A stretch of 64,000 nt of DNA from Rhodoferax lithotrophicus (lineage in GTDB: Bacteria > Pseudomonadota > Gammaproteobacteria > Burkholderiales > Burkholderiaceae_C), in assembly GCF_019973615.1 (NCBI RefSeq), contig NZ_AP024238.1, positions 992,001 to 1,056,000 of the forward strand, given 5' to 3'. Shown piece by piece: positions 1 through 9,638 of the stretch. The notes beneath the pieces are model-generated. The model was not told the DNA's origin, did not search any database, and saw nothing but the letters and a program-made list of their open reading frames with translations. How positions within the stretch are numbered: the first letter of the stretch is position 1; the number at the start of each line of letters is the position of its first letter. Position numbers and translations under genes: made by a program.

Positions 1-875
1 GTGGCCAATGAACGCATGAACACCCGTGGGCCTTGGCTCCATGGCCCGATGGCATTCATACGGATGCGGTCGCCCAACAATGCGCCACCACTTTTGCGTC
101 GAGAGGGGTCAATGCTGATGACGGCTACATGCAAGTTGTCACCTTGATCAAGGCGTAAACGGCGGATCAGCTCGTCGGTGAGTGATGATTTGCCTGCACC
201 GCCAGTGCCGGTGATACCCAGAACTGGTATGTTTTTTGTAGCTGCTTGTGCATGTATATCAAGGGCGAGGGCCTTAAAAGGCGCTGATAGTTCACCTTTC
301 CCCTCGCCCGCAGCTTTTTCGTTCTCCAGTGCGGTGATGAGTTGTGCCAGCGCACGCCAGCTCATTTCGGTGTGCCCTTGGATGGCCTGGATGGTGGTGG
401 GGGCGTAGCCGGTGATGTCTTGGTCACAACGCATCACCATTTCGCCAATCATGCCGGCCAGGCCCATACGTTGGCCGTCTTCGGGGCTGTAGATGCGTGT
501 CACGCCATAGTCCATCAGTTCCTTGATTTCGCTGGGAACAATCACGCCGCCGCCGCCGCCAAACACCTGAATGTGAGCGCCGCCACGGCTTTTGAGCAGG
601 TCGACCATGTACTTGAAATACTCTACGTGTCCGCCCTGGTAAGAGCTGATGGCAATACCCTGGGCATCCTCCTGCAATGCTGCGGTGACCACCTCATCGA
701 CGCTGCGGTTATGGCCCAAATGGATCACCTCCGCCCCCATGCTTTGCAAAATCCGGCGCATGATGTTGATGGCGGCATCATGACCATCAAACAGGCTGGC
801 GGCGGTGACAAAACGCACCTTGTGGGTGGGGCGGTAGTTGGCCAAGGCTTTGAAATCAGCGGATAAATCAGTCAT
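1..875 (-). CDS. icmF: Fused isobutyryl-CoA mutase IcmF, N-terminal part (cut by window edge)
   Basis: The 291 codons present read first as a B12-binding domain (residues about 15-150; a DGHD-type cobalamin motif near residue 30 and a GGGGG stretch), then, after a linker, as a MeaB-type G-protein chaperone with the P-loop [12 protein letters not shown] and an [20 protein letters not shown] segment. That domain order is characteristic of IcmF, which interconverts isobutyryl- and n-butyryl-CoA (or related acyl-CoAs) with built-in GTPase repair of the cofactor. The substrate-binding mutase domain lies beyond position 1. The start at 875 has a good ribosome-binding site (GGAG about 9 bases upstream). 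The linker is encoded by a copy of the local repeat family (234-279). Valine/branched-chain acyl-CoA catabolism is the likely role. Confidence 0.9.
   Translation of the reverse strand, partial: MTDLSADFKALANYRPTHKVRFVTAASLFDGHDAAINIMRRILQSMGAEVIHLGHNRSVDEVVTAALQEDAQGIAISSYQGGHVEYFKYMVDLLKSRGGAHIQVFGGGGGVIVPSEIKELMDYGVTRIYSPEDGQRMGLAGMIGEMVMRCDQDITGYAPTTIQAIQGHTEMSWRALAQLITALENEKAAGEGKGELSAPFKALALDIHAQAATKNIPVLGITGTGGAGKSSLTDELIRRLRLDQGDNLHVAVISIDPSRRKSGGALLGDRIRMNAIGPWSQGPRVFMRSLA
234..279 (-). repeat. Intergenic-type palindromic repeat lying inside icmF
   Basis: On the plus strand this reads tAGCTgcTTGtGC, a short centre, then AAGgGCgAGgGCC. It aligns with the repeats at 37473 and 21761 in the same orientation. 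Here it sits inside the open reading frame of icmF and encodes the linker between the B12-binding and G-protein domains, so the frame has been kept. It is degenerate relative to the intergenic copies. Confidence 0.5.
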
Positions 876-946
876 ATGGAGTGTCTCCAGTGGTGGGTAT
901 TGTTTTGGCTAAATCAGCAATCAGATCAGTTTGTGCTGACTTGACG

Positions 947-962
947 TTGACGTAAACGTCAA
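947..962. promoter_or_regulatory. Perfect palindrome, LiuR-like operator candidate
   Basis: TTGACGTAAACGTCAA is a perfect 7+2+7 palindrome, preceded directly by a further TTGACG. It lies in the divergent gap between icmF (start 875) and the metallo-beta-lactamase/rhodanese gene (start 1067). From memory it resembles operators of the MerR-type regulator LiuR, which controls branched-chain amino-acid and acyl-CoA catabolism in proteobacteria and would fit icmF. The regulator itself is not in the window. Confidence 0.45.
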
Positions 963-1066
963 TCTTAGTGGATTTTAAAAAGATCGTGCGCAATGCCATT
1001 GGCATTGGCATGAACCCGGCTCTGTGTCATGATTCATCATCGATCACTTCTATATCTGCCCTATTT

Positions 1067-2179
1067 ATGAAACCGATTCAGCTTTTTGACACGGCCTCCA
1101 GCACCTATACCTATGTGCTGATGGATACCAACACGCGTGATGCCATCATCATTGATCCTGTGGATACCCAGCTTGAGCGTGACCTGCAAGTTCTTCGGGA
1201 ATATGGTTTGAAGCTGGTCTGGGCGTTGGAGACCCATGCACACGCCGATCACATCACCAGCGCCGGGCAACTTGCTGAATTGGCGGGTGCCAAAACCACA
1301 GCACCCGCAGGTTGCGGTATCACGACCGCGTCTGTGCAACTCAAGGATGGGGATACGCTGATCTTTGGGGCAGAGGAAATCCGTGCACTACACACGCCCG
1401 GTCACACGGCTGGCAGCATGTGTTTTGTGTGGCGTGATCATGTGTTCACAGGAGATACGTTGTTGATCAATGGCTGCGGGCGGACCGACTTTCAATCGGG
1501 TAGTGCACACGCCATGTACCACAGCCTGACCCAAGTCTTGTTCACACTACCTGATGCCACCACGGTCTGGCCGGGACATGATTACCAGGGCAAAACAAGC
1601 TCCACCATTGGCACGGAGAAAGCCAGTAACGCCCGTGTGGCAGGCAAGACAGAAGATGAATTTGTGGCGATCATGGCCGCGCTCCATTTGCCACCGCCCA
1701 AGCGGATTTCAGAAGCTGTACCTGCCAACAAGCACAGTGGTTTACGCCATGATGCCCATGTTGTTCAGGGTATGCAGATGCTTCCTGCAAAAGCCTATGC
1801 CGGTGACATTCATCCCAAGTTGGCTTGGGATTGGGTGCAAAGTGGTGAGGCCGTGTTGGTGGATGTACGCACCGATGCTGAACGTGCCTGGGTGGGTTTT
1901 GTTCCAGATGCAGTGGCGGTGGCATGGAAGCAGTGGCCAGGCATGGCCAGCAACCCTGATTTTGATGCTGAACTTCTGGCTGCAGTCCCGCCAGATCACA
2001 AAGTGGTGCTGTTGTGTCGAAGTGGTGTACGTTCAGTCGCTGCGGCTATTCGCGCCACCGAACTGGGTTTGCAAGCCTATAACATTCTGGAAGGTTTTGA
2101 AGGCGATCCTGATGACTTTGCACATCGTGGGCAGCTTGGGGGATGGCGATTTCATGGATTGCCTTGGCGGCAAGGGTAA
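1067..2179 (+). CDS. Persulfide dioxygenase-like metallo-hydrolase fused to a rhodanese
   Basis: A 370-residue protein from this start. The N-terminal metallo-beta-lactamase fold carries the THAHADH motif (residues 56-62), a later HTPGHT and a GDTLL segment, the pattern of ETHE1-type persulfide dioxygenases. The last 110 or so residues form a rhodanese domain with the active-site loop LLCRSGVRS. ETHE1 enzymes oxidise glutathione persulfide to sulfite; a fused rhodanese can feed or drain sulfane sulfur. An in-frame GTG at 968 would add 33 residues with no family resemblance, so the ATG followed by KPIQLFDTAS was chosen. Neither start has a strong ribosome-binding site. Role: sulfide/persulfide detoxification, inferred from family. 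Confidence 0.8.
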   Translation: MKPIQLFDTASSTYTYVLMDTNTRDAIIIDPVDTQLERDLQVLREYGLKLVWALETHAHADHITSAGQLAELAGAKTTAPAGCGITTASVQLKDGDTLIFGAEEIRALHTPGHTAGSMCFVWRDHVFTGDTLLINGCGRTDFQSGSAHAMYHSLTQVLFTLPDATTVWPGHDYQGKTSSTIGTEKASNARVAGKTEDEFVAIMAALHLPPPKRISEAVPANKHSGLRHDAHVVQGMQMLPAKAYAGDIHPKLAWDWVQSGEAVLVDVRTDAERAWVGFVPDAVAVAWKQWPGMASNPDFDAELLAAVPPDHKVVLLCRSGVRSVAAAIRATELGLQAYNILEGFEGDPDDFAHRGQLGGWRFHGLPWRQG

Positions 2180-2263
2180 TCGGCCATCATTGAGCTTGTC
2201 CATAGGAAGATGATGGCGTGAATCAGCGCGTGACAAGCGTCAGCATTTACCGATAATGCCGCC

Positions 2264-3037
2264 ATGACTTTTTTGGCCATTGATATCGGTAACACCCGCC
2301 TGAAATGGGCGCTTCATACGGCTCCCCACCGGGACGCGCCCTTGTTGGCGCAAGGGGCTGAGTTTCTTGAAAATATTGATCGTCTGGCAGAAGGTGACTG
2401 GGCCGGGCTGGCTCCGCCCCAGCGTATGTTGGGTTGTGCCGTAGCAGGTGATGCGGTCAAGCGCCGTGTGGAAGAGCAAATGGAGTTGTGGGACGTTTCT
2501 GCCCATTGGGTGGTCGCCAGCAGTGCCGAGGCCGGTTTGACCAACGGCTATGACTATCCCGCGCGATTGGGATCAGACCGTTGGGTTGCCATGATTGGGG
2601 CTTGGCATCGTGGTCTGAAACAAGGCGCGCCACGCCCGCTCGTGGTCGTGATGGTAGGAACTGCTGTGACAGTGGATGCCATCGATACGCATGGTAAATT
2701 TTTGGGTGGGTTGATCTTGCCTGGCCATGGCATCATGCTGAGAGCACTCGAATCTGGAACAGCTGGATTACATGTGCCGACAGGCAATGTGTGCGAGTTT
2801 CCAACCAATACCAGTGATGCCCTGACCAGTGGTGGTACCTATGCCATTGCCGGGGCTGTGGAGCGTATGGTGCAGCATGTGCGACAACATTGTCGAATGG
2901 AGCCACGCTGCATCATGACAGGTGGTGCCGGCTGGAAAATGGCACCCAGCATGTCTGTACCCTTTGAATTGGTGGACAACTTGCTGTTTGATGGCTTGCT
3001 GGAAATTGCCAGCTATCGGCTGGCAAGGGCAGGCTGA
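2264..3037 (+). CDS. coaX: Type III pantothenate kinase
   Basis: Phosphorylates pantothenate, the first step of coenzyme A synthesis. At 257 residues it has the usual length. The N-terminal phosphate-binding motif DIGNTRLKW (residues 7-15), a central GTAVTVD and a later GGLILPGH are the ASKHA-fold signatures of CoaX as opposed to the CoaA type. It ends 6 bases before the convergent mpl gene, so the two share a very short 3' junction with no evident terminator. Confidence 0.9.
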   Translation: MTFLAIDIGNTRLKWALHTAPHRDAPLLAQGAEFLENIDRLAEGDWAGLAPPQRMLGCAVAGDAVKRRVEEQMELWDVSAHWVVASSAEAGLTNGYDYPARLGSDRWVAMIGAWHRGLKQGAPRPLVVVMVGTAVTVDAIDTHGKFLGGLILPGHGIMLRALESGTAGLHVPTGNVCEFPTNTSDALTSGGTYAIAGAVERMVQHVRQHCRMEPRCIMTGGAGWKMAPSMSVPFELVDNLLFDGLLEIASYRLARAG

Positions 3038-3043
3038 TTTTCT

Positions 3044-4459
3044 TCAGGACACTTGAGGCAGGCGGTTTTTCAAGGCTTGCAGCAGTTTGGCATGCACCTC
3101 ACCAAAGCCGCCATTACTCATACACACAATATGGTCGCCGCCACGCGCTGCCTGGACGATTTGACCCACCAGTTGTGGAATGTTGTCGGCCACAAAGCTA
3201 CGTTCACCCATTGGTTTGAGTGTTTCGTTGGCATCCCAGCCTAAACCGCCACTGTGGCAAAAAGCCAAATCCGCATGTTCAAGGCTCCAGGGAAGTTGGG
3301 CTTTCATGGTGCCCAGTTTCATGGTGTTTGAGCGTGGCTCAAATGCCGCCAGGATACGTTCGCCCGGTTTCAGCGCACGGCGCAGCCCGTCTACTGTTGT
3401 TCGGATGGCAGTGGGGTGGTGCGCAAAGTCGTCATAAACGGTGATGTTCCCGGTTGCTGTTGGCACGGTGCCGCGTATTTCCATACGACGTTTGACATTT
3501 TCAAATTGCCCCAATGCCTGAGCAGACAGGCATGGTGCAACGCCCAAGTGCTCGGCTGCGGCAATGGCCGCCAAAGCATTGAGCTGGTTGTGTGTGCCGG
3601 TTAATGCCCAGTTTACGTGCCCCACAAGTTGGCCTTGGTGCATGACATCAAAGTCGCTGGCTTCACCTTGGGCGGTGAAGTCGCTCACGGTTGAGCCAAA
3701 ACTGCGCACTTCGCTCCAGCAGCCCATATGCAGCACACGTGCCAAACTTTCTTCCAATCCATTGACTACGATTCGGCCACTGCCATGTGCGCCTTTGCCG
3801 GGGACGGTACGGACAAGATGATGAAACTGCCGCTCAATCGCAGCCAGATCATCAAAGATGTCCGCGTGATCAAATTCCAGGTTGTTCAGTACAGCGGTAC
3901 GTGGCCGGTAATGCACAAACTTGCTGCGTTTGTCAAAAAATGCGGTGTCATATTCATCGGCCTCAATGACAAAGGGCTTGCCTTGGCCTAATTGAGCTGA
4001 AACACCAAAGTTCAGAGGTACTCCCCCCACCAAAAAACCGGGTTGCAAGCCTGCGCTTTGCAAAATCCAGCTGGTCATTGCCGTGGTGGTGGTTTTGCCA
4101 TGGGTGCCTGCGATCGCTACTACGTGGCGGCCTTGAAGCACGTGCTCTGCCAACCATTGTGGCCCACTGGTGTAAGGTAGACCTGCATCCAAAATGGCTT
4201 CCATCAAGGGGAACTTAGGTGTGCCATCTATCAAATGGGCTCGACTAACCACGTTGCCGATCACAAACATATCAGGCTTCAGCGCGAGCTGATCAGCGTC
4301 AAAACCCTCAATCAGTTCGATCCCCAAGGCTCTGAGTTGGTCGCTCATAGGGGGGTAAACACCGGCGTCGCAGCCTGTGACTTTGTGGCCAGCTTCGCGA
4401 GCCAGGGCGGCAAGTCCCCCCATAAAGGTGCCGCAAATACCAAGTATATGAATGTGCAT
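3044..4459 (-). CDS. mpl: UDP-MurNAc:L-Ala-gamma-D-Glu-meso-DAP ligase (murein recycling)
   Basis: A 471-residue Mur-ligase-family protein. It opens with a dinucleotide-like GICGTFMGGLA segment, has the ATP-binding loop GTHGKTTT at residues 118-125 and a central EADEYDTAFFD, all typical of Mpl rather than MurC. Mpl reattaches the recycled tripeptide to UDP-MurNAc in the cytoplasm. It is divergently arranged with the small gene starting near 4550. Confidence 0.92.
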   Translation of the reverse strand: MHIHILGICGTFMGGLAALAREAGHKVTGCDAGVYPPMSDQLRALGIELIEGFDADQLALKPDMFVIGNVVSRAHLIDGTPKFPLMEAILDAGLPYTSGPQWLAEHVLQGRHVVAIAGTHGKTTTTAMTSWILQSAGLQPGFLVGGVPLNFGVSAQLGQGKPFVIEADEYDTAFFDKRSKFVHYRPRTAVLNNLEFDHADIFDDLAAIERQFHHLVRTVPGKGAHGSGRIVVNGLEESLARVLHMGCWSEVRSFGSTVSDFTAQGEASDFDVMHQGQLVGHVNWALTGTHNQLNALAAIAAAEHLGVAPCLSAQALGQFENVKRRMEIRGTVPTATGNITVYDDFAHHPTAIRTTVDGLRRALKPGERILAAFEPRSNTMKLGTMKAQLPWSLEHADLAFCHSGGLGWDANETLKPMGERSFVADNIPQLVGQIVQAARGGDHIVCMSNGGFGEVHAKLLQALKNRLPQVS

Positions 4460-4549
4460 GGCCTGATTTTAGGCATGCCCATTGTCATGGCAGTGCACTA
4501 TCTCGAACTCAGGACGCGCCAAGAGGAATCGGGGCAAAATGAGTCACTT

Positions 4550-5143
4550 ATGACGGACACAACATTTGAAATTGCCGCTTCTGCAGCGCGCTGGGTGGTC
4601 GAAGAAGGGCTGGAATACGGCCCTGCCAAGCGCCGTGCTGCCAAGCAGTTGGGCTTGAATGGGCGTGTGGCTTTGCCTTCCAATGAGTTGCTGGAGGATG
4701 CCGTGCGTGATTACATCAGCGTGTTTTGTAGTGAAACGCAGCCGCTGGAGTTGCTGGCATTACGCCGCTTGGCTTTGCAATGGATGGTGCGACTGGATGA
4801 GTTCAGACCCTATGTGGGTGGAGCCGTCTGGTTAGGTACGGCGACAAAAAATTCGGATATTTATCTGCAATTATTTTGTGATGACAGCAAATCAGCGGAA
4901 ATTGCGTTGATTGATCAGCGTGTGAGTTATGTGCCTCGCACCGTGGCTGGCTTTACTGGGGAGTTGGTGGAAGCTTTGAGCGTGCATGCGTTTTGTACAG
5001 AATTGAAACAAGAAATCGGTGTGCATTTGATGGTTTATGACTTTGATGATGTGCGTGGTGCATTAAAGCCTGATGCTAAAGGTCGTACGCCGCGTGGTAA
5101 TGCGGTGGCGCTAAGGCGGCTATTGGGTGAGGTGGTGGCATGA
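4550..5143 (+). CDS. Conserved hypothetical protein between mpl and a TlpA gene
   Basis: The reading frame is open from 4235, but that first part lies opposite mpl. The coding region proper probably begins at the ATG at 4550 (197 residues), just clear of the mpl start; an ATG near 4486 is an alternative. No family was recognised with certainty. The middle contains AVWLGTATKNSDIYLQLF, an alternating pattern that vaguely recalls a nucleotidyltransferase fold, but no catalytic residues can be named. It overlaps the next gene by 4 bases (ATGA), so the two are almost surely co-translated. Confidence 0.7.
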   Translation: MTDTTFEIAASAARWVVEEGLEYGPAKRRAAKQLGLNGRVALPSNELLEDAVRDYISVFCSETQPLELLALRRLALQWMVRLDEFRPYVGGAVWLGTATKNSDIYLQLFCDDSKSAEIALIDQRVSYVPRTVAGFTGELVEALSVHAFCTELKQEIGVHLMVYDFDDVRGALKPDAKGRTPRGNAVALRRLLGEVVA

Positions 5144-5682
5144 GTATTCCTGACTTGACACGGCGTAGATGGTTGGCCGCGGCTGCCGGTTTTTGTTTTG
5201 CCGGTGTGGGCGCTGGCTTGGCTTGGCGCACGTTTCAACGTCAGTCCATTGAGTTGTCCCAAGCGGAAGACAGGTTTTGGCAACAAAAGTTTTCTCAATT
5301 GGATGGTGTTGAGTTGCTTGCTTCAGCATTTAAAGGGAAGCCGTTGATGCTGAATTTTTGGGCTACATGGTGCCCGCCATGTGTGGAAGAGTTGCCTTTA
5401 TTAAATGCTTTCTTTAATGAAAATAAATCTAAAAGTTGGCAAGTTCTTGGTTTGGCCGTGGATCAAGTGACCCCGGTGAAGCGATTTCTAGGTCAATCTC
5501 CACTTGATTTTCCCGTGGCATTGGCTGGTTTTGCTGGCATGGAGGTTAGTAAATCTCTCGGGAATTTAAGTGGTGGATTGCCGTTTACAGTTGTGTTTGA
5601 CGCATCTGGCTCAGTCTTGCACCGTAAAATGGGCAAACTTAAGGCCGATGAATTGCAAGCTTGGTCAAAGATGAAAATTTGA
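5140..5682 (+). CDS. TlpA-like thiol:disulfide oxidoreductase
   Basis: A 180-residue thioredoxin-fold protein with the active site WCPPC at residues 77-81 in the context NFWATWCPPCVEELP. The N-terminus has RRR followed by a hydrophobic run (WLAAAAGFCFAGVGAGLAW), a signal or anchor with a Tat-like look, so it should act on the outer face of the membrane. TlpA/ResA-type proteins reduce disulfides, often during cytochrome c maturation. It is translationally coupled to the preceding hypothetical gene. Confidence 0.87.
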   Translation: MSIPDLTRRRWLAAAAGFCFAGVGAGLAWRTFQRQSIELSQAEDRFWQQKFSQLDGVELLASAFKGKPLMLNFWATWCPPCVEELPLLNAFFNENKSKSWQVLGLAVDQVTPVKRFLGQSPLDFPVALAGFAGMEVSKSLGNLSGGLPFTVVFDASGSVLHRKMGKLKADELQAWSKMKI

Positions 5683-5801
5683 ATTTGAGCGTGATGGTTG
5701 TAAAATTAGCCATCGTTAGCTTGTTTTGATGAAAATTGTCGTAATTTACTCAAACTAAGCTTAAATCCTGTTAGCTGTCCCCTATTTTCGTTGGAGATCT
5801 C

Positions 5802-6251
5802 ATGGACCTCAGAAAACTCAAAACATTGATCGACTTGGTGTCAGAATCAAACGTCTCCGAGCTCGAAATTACCGAAGCTGAAGGCAAGGTTCGTATTGTC
5901 AAAGGTGGTGGCTCAATCATCCAGCACTACACCCAGGCTGCCCCGGTGGCATCTATGCCTGTTCCGGTCGTCGCACCTGAATCGACTGCTCCTGCGGTTG
6001 CGACACCGGTACAAACCGGCCACACGGTCAAATCACCTATGGTCGGTACTTTCTATAGATCGGCCTCGCCTGGGGCTAAATCGTTTGTTGAAGTAGGTGA
6101 TGCCATCAAGGAGGGTGAGACCCTTTGCATCATTGAGGCGATGAAAATTCTCAACGAAATTGAGTCCGACAAAACTGGCACCGTCCGACGTATTCTGGTC
6201 GATAACGGTCAGGCTGTTGAATACGGGCAGCCCCTGTTCATCATCGAGTGA
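5802..6251 (+). CDS. accB: Biotin carboxyl carrier protein of acetyl-CoA carboxylase
   Basis: A 149-residue protein with an N-terminal region, a Pro/Ala/Val-rich linker (about 47-72) and a C-terminal biotinyl domain whose acceptor lysine is K115 in EAMKI. It carries biotin between AccC and the carboxyltransferase in the first step of fatty-acid synthesis. It begins an accB-accC-prmA operon (15 bases to accC) after a roughly 120-base AT-rich leader. GGAG stands 8 bases before the start. Confidence 0.96.
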   Translation: MDLRKLKTLIDLVSESNVSELEITEAEGKVRIVKGGGSIIQHYTQAAPVASMPVPVVAPESTAPAVATPVQTGHTVKSPMVGTFYRSASPGAKSFVEVGDAIKEGETLCIIEAMKILNEIESDKTGTVRRILVDNGQAVEYGQPLFIIE

Positions 6252-6266
6252 CCACAGGCGTAGCTC

Positions 6267-7616
6267 ATGTTTAAAAAAATTCTGGTTGCCAATCGCGGCG
6301 AAATTGCCTTACGAATTCAGCGAGCCTGTCGTGAGTTGGGTATCAAAGCGGTCATGGTTTATTCTGAGGCTGATCGCGAAGCCAAGTATGTCAAACTGGC
6401 AGAAGAGGCCGTGTGTATTGGCCCCGCATCTTCGGCGCTCAGCTACCTCAATATGCCCGCACTGATATCTGCGGCAGAGGTAACTGATGCAGAAGCGATT
6501 CACCCTGGTTATGGCTTTTTAAGTGAAAACGCAGATTTTGCCGAAAGGGTTGAGCAAAGTGGGTTTCAGTTTATTGGACCTACTCCTGAATCTATTCGCA
6601 TCATGGGCGACAAAGTGTCTGCCAAGCAAGCGATGATCAAGGCGGGCGTGCCTTGTGTGCCTGGTTCAGAGGGTGAGTTACCTGATGATCCCGTACAAAT
6701 CAAGCGTATTGCCAAAACGGTAGGCTATCCAGTCATCATTAAAGCGGCAGGCGGCGGTGGCGGACGTGGTATGAGGGTGGTGCATACGGAGGCTGCGCTT
6801 ATTAACGCGGTTGCCATGACCAAAAACGAAGCCGGTGCCGCATTTGGCAATCCTGCGGTGTACATGGAAAAGTTTTTGCAAAACCCTCGCCATGTCGAAA
6901 TCCAGATATTGGCGGACAAATACAAGAACGCGGTGTATCTGGGTGAGCGGGACTGCTCCATGCAGCGTCGTCACCAGAAAGTGATTGAAGAGGCTCCTGC
7001 GCCTGGGATTCCTCGCAAAATCATTGAGCGCGTAGGTGAGCGTTGTGTGGCTGCTTGTAAAAAAATTGGCTATCGGGGCGCAGGAACATTTGAGTTCTTG
7101 TACGAAGACGGTAATTTTTACTTCATTGAAATGAACACGCGTGTTCAGGTTGAACACCCCGTCACCGAAATGACCACGGGCATTGATATTGTCAAGACAC
7201 AAATTATGGTGGCGGCTGGCGAGAAGTTGCCTTTTACCCAGCGTCAGATTGAAATACGTGGGCATGCCATTGAGTGTCGGTTGAATGCTGAGGATGCTTA
7301 CAAATGTATTCCTTCCCCTGGGCGTATCACCATGTGGCATCCACCTGGTGGGCCAGGAGTGCGGGTAGATTCGCACATTTACACCAACTACTTTGTACCG
7401 CCTAACTACGACTCAATGATTGGCAAAATCATTGTGCATGGGGATACCCGCGAACAAGCCTTGGCGCGCATGCGCACAGCTTTGGGGGAAACGGTGATAG
7501 AGGGTATTCATACCAACTTGGCTCTGCACCGTGAGTTGATGGTGGATGCCAAATTCATGGAGGGTGGCACCAATATTCATTATCTTGAAGGTTGGCTTGC
7601 CAATCACACCCGTTGA
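6267..7616 (+). CDS. accC: Biotin carboxylase of acetyl-CoA carboxylase
   Basis: A 449-residue ATP-grasp enzyme that carboxylates AccB-bound biotin. It shows the N-terminal [14 protein letters not shown] signature, the glycine loop [10 protein letters not shown] (residues 160-169), and the [16 protein letters not shown] segment carrying catalytic and metal-binding residues. Full length and in the expected place after accB; prmA follows after 12 bases. Confidence 0.97.
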   Translation: MFKKILVANRGEIALRIQRACRELGIKAVMVYSEADREAKYVKLAEEAVCIGPASSALSYLNMPALISAAEVTDAEAIHPGYGFLSENADFAERVEQSGFQFIGPTPESIRIMGDKVSAKQAMIKAGVPCVPGSEGELPDDPVQIKRIAKTVGYPVIIKAAGGGGGRGMRVVHTEAALINAVAMTKNEAGAAFGNPAVYMEKFLQNPRHVEIQILADKYKNAVYLGERDCSMQRRHQKVIEEAPAPGIPRKIIERVGERCVAACKKIGYRGAGTFEFLYEDGNFYFIEMNTRVQVEHPVTEMTTGIDIVKTQIMVAAGEKLPFTQRQIEIRGHAIECRLNAEDAYKCIPSPGRITMWHPPGGPGVRVDSHIYTNYFVPPNYDSMIGKIIVHGDTREQALARMRTALGETVIEGIHTNLALHRELMVDAKFMEGGTNIHYLEGWLANHTR

Positions 7617-7628
7617 ATAGCCAGTTCT

Positions 7629-8528
7629 ATGTTTGAACTCCAATTAATGTGCCCGGAGGATCGGGTAGAAACCTTGAGTGAGGCGCTTGACGCTTTGGAT
7701 GCTTTGAGTGTCAGTGTCGAAGATGCAGATGCTCAAACTGATGCAGAGCAGGCGTTGTTTGGTGAGCCGGGTATGCCTGCACCCAAAGACGGATGGCAGC
7801 GTTCCAGAGTGCTTGCTTTGTTTGATGCACGCGAAAAGGCCCAGGCTGCACTGGAATTGTTGTTGGTTCAGGATTTCTTTAGCGGCTGCGAGGTCTTGGG
7901 TATTCAAAACGTTCCTGAGCAAGATTGGGTGCGTCTAACACAGTCGCAGTTTGCACCAGTTGAGGTAACTTCTGATTTTTGGATTGTGCCTACTTGGCAT
8001 GAGCCGCCACAGCAGGCACGCACCGTGATCAGGCTTGACCCAGGATTGGCTTTTGGTACAGGAACTCACCCAACAACACGGATGTGTTTGCGCTGGATCG
8101 CCAAACAAGGCCAATGCGGCATACCATCGACAAGTTTGACGCGTGTGCTTGATTACGGGTGTGGTTCAGGCATTTTGGCTATTGGTGCAGCCAAGTTTGG
8201 TGCAACAGATGTGGATGCGGTTGATATTGATCTGGCAGCAGTTGAATCGACAGTGCTGAATGCGCGAGCCAATCATGTATCTGTGAATGCTGGCTTGCCT
8301 GAGACCGTCTGCGGTGTATATCAAACGGTGGTAGCTAATATTTTGGCTACTCCTCTGAAAGTATTGGCTCCGTTATTGTGGTCACGCGTGGCAAGTGGTG
8401 GAAGTTTGGTGCTGGCAGGTATCTTGGCACGGCAGGCGGATGAACTCATTGATGCGTACGCACCTTACTGCCAGTTACATGTGGCCGACTCGGAAGATGG
8501 CTGGATATTGATGACGGCTTCGAATTGA
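7629..8528 (+). CDS. prmA: Ribosomal protein L11 methyltransferase
   Basis: A 299-residue protein with the PrmA N-terminal substrate domain and a C-terminal class I methyltransferase: GTGTHPTTRMCL, the SAM loop DYGCGSGILAIGA and acidic DAVDIDL, and a motif resembling NPP replaced by VANILATPL, as in PrmA. It trimethylates ribosomal protein L11. The accBC-prmA order is common in beta- and gammaproteobacteria. Confidence 0.95.
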   Translation: MFELQLMCPEDRVETLSEALDALDALSVSVEDADAQTDAEQALFGEPGMPAPKDGWQRSRVLALFDAREKAQAALELLLVQDFFSGCEVLGIQNVPEQDWVRLTQSQFAPVEVTSDFWIVPTWHEPPQQARTVIRLDPGLAFGTGTHPTTRMCLRWIAKQGQCGIPSTSLTRVLDYGCGSGILAIGAAKFGATDVDAVDIDLAAVESTVLNARANHVSVNAGLPETVCGVYQTVVANILATPLKVLAPLLWSRVASGGSLVLAGILARQADELIDAYAPYCQLHVADSEDGWILMTASN

Positions 8529-8564
8529 TGGTCTGATTGCCATGTGTGCAAGGTCAGAAGTTTT

Positions 8565-9584
8565 ATGAGCCTGTTGACCCGCTGCCCTGCATGTGACACG
8601 CTGTATCGGGTGGTGCCAGATCAATTGCGTATTTCTGAGGGTTGGGTCAAATGTGGGCAGTGTGGTGATATTTTTGATGCATCTAAGCAGCTGATCGAAG
8701 CTGCTAGTGACGTTGAGTCACTTAGTGAAGAGATGCAGACAGATGCTTTGACGGTTGACCCGTTACCTTCTTTTCAGGCACCTACTTCTTTAGAGTCTGA
8801 AGCTGAAGCACTTGCCGAGGCTCAGGCATCTTCGTCTGGCAATGATGTAGTTTTGGTTGATGTTCCGCAAGAGTTCGTGGATATGGTCGCCACGCCGGAT
8901 GATTCTGTCCAGTTGGCGGTTGTTGGTTCAAGTCCTGTCACGACACCTGAATCTGATTTGAAAGCGGATTCATATGTTTCTTCAGACTTGGTTCACGCAG
9001 AGTGTCAAGAGCCCTCGCCATTGCAAGCTACCAACCAGCCTTCAGAGGCTGAAGATCCACCGCAGGTGGCCTTTTTAACGCAAGGTAGCACTCAAAATAT
9101 ATGGCAAAAACCAGTTGTACGTTTTGTACTTTGGCTGTTGATGGGGATTCTTGCTGTTGCTTTACTGGGGCAGTGGGTGTTTGTAGAGCGGAATCAACTT
9201 GTTGCACAACATCCTGAATTTAAGCCTGTCTTGCAAACATTCTGTGATTTGGCACGATGCAAGATCCAGCCCTTGAAGCGGATTGAGTTTATGAGTGTGG
9301 ATTCAGTGGGGTTCTTGCAACTGGATAAAGAGACTTATAGGCTGAGTTTTGTGGTGAAAAATGCATCACCGTGGCCCTTGGCGTTGCCTTCAGTGGAGCT
9401 TGTACTGACAGATGCGCAGGATCAGCCAGTTTATCGACGTGTCTTTAGCGTTCAGGAGTTAGGCTCTACAGAAACGGTAATTGCAGCTAACTCTGAGTGG
9501 TCAACCAGCGTGGCACTTCATGTAGCTACGTCTGTAAGTCATGGGCGAGTACTGGGTTATCGATTACTTATTTTTTATCCCTAG
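8565..9584 (+). CDS. Zinc-ribbon (MJ0042-type) DUF3426 membrane protein
   Basis: 339 residues from the ATG at 8565, preceded by AGGTCAGAAG; an upstream in-frame ATG at 8544 is less likely. The N-terminus is a CPxC...CxxC zinc ribbon (CPACDTLYRV ... VKCGQCGDIF). A long acidic, low-complexity middle is followed by one transmembrane helix (about residues 178-200) and a C-terminal DUF3426 domain presumably outside the membrane. Genes of this kind regularly follow prmA in Burkholderiales; function unknown. Confidence 0.85.
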   Translation: MSLLTRCPACDTLYRVVPDQLRISEGWVKCGQCGDIFDASKQLIEAASDVESLSEEMQTDALTVDPLPSFQAPTSLESEAEALAEAQASSSGNDVVLVDVPQEFVDMVATPDDSVQLAVVGSSPVTTPESDLKADSYVSSDLVHAECQEPSPLQATNQPSEAEDPPQVAFLTQGSTQNIWQKPVVRFVLWLLMGILAVALLGQWVFVERNQLVAQHPEFKPVLQTFCDLARCKIQPLKRIEFMSVDSVGFLQLDKETYRLSFVVKNASPWPLALPSVELVLTDAQDQPVYRRVFSVQELGSTETVIAANSEWSTSVALHVATSVSHGRVLGYRLLIFYP

Positions 9585-9595
9585 CAATCACAAAA

Positions 9596-9622
9596 AAGCC
9601 CGATGCGGTTTGCAACGGGCTT
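9596..9622 (-). terminator. Hairpin terminator between convergent genes
   Basis: AAGCCCG and CGGGCTT form a 7-bp stem with a 13-base loop. On the minus strand the stem is followed by T6, so it terminates the histone-like gene, whose stop codon is about 17 bases upstream. For the plus-strand zinc-ribbon gene it lies 11 bases after the stop but has only two Ts on that side. Confidence 0.75.
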
Positions 9623-9638
9623 GTGAGGGTTACAAAAC

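Noticed and set aside
342..866. 174-codon plus-strand frame at the left edge
   Set aside because: It is antisense to icmF, whose domains are clear, and has no family resemblance.
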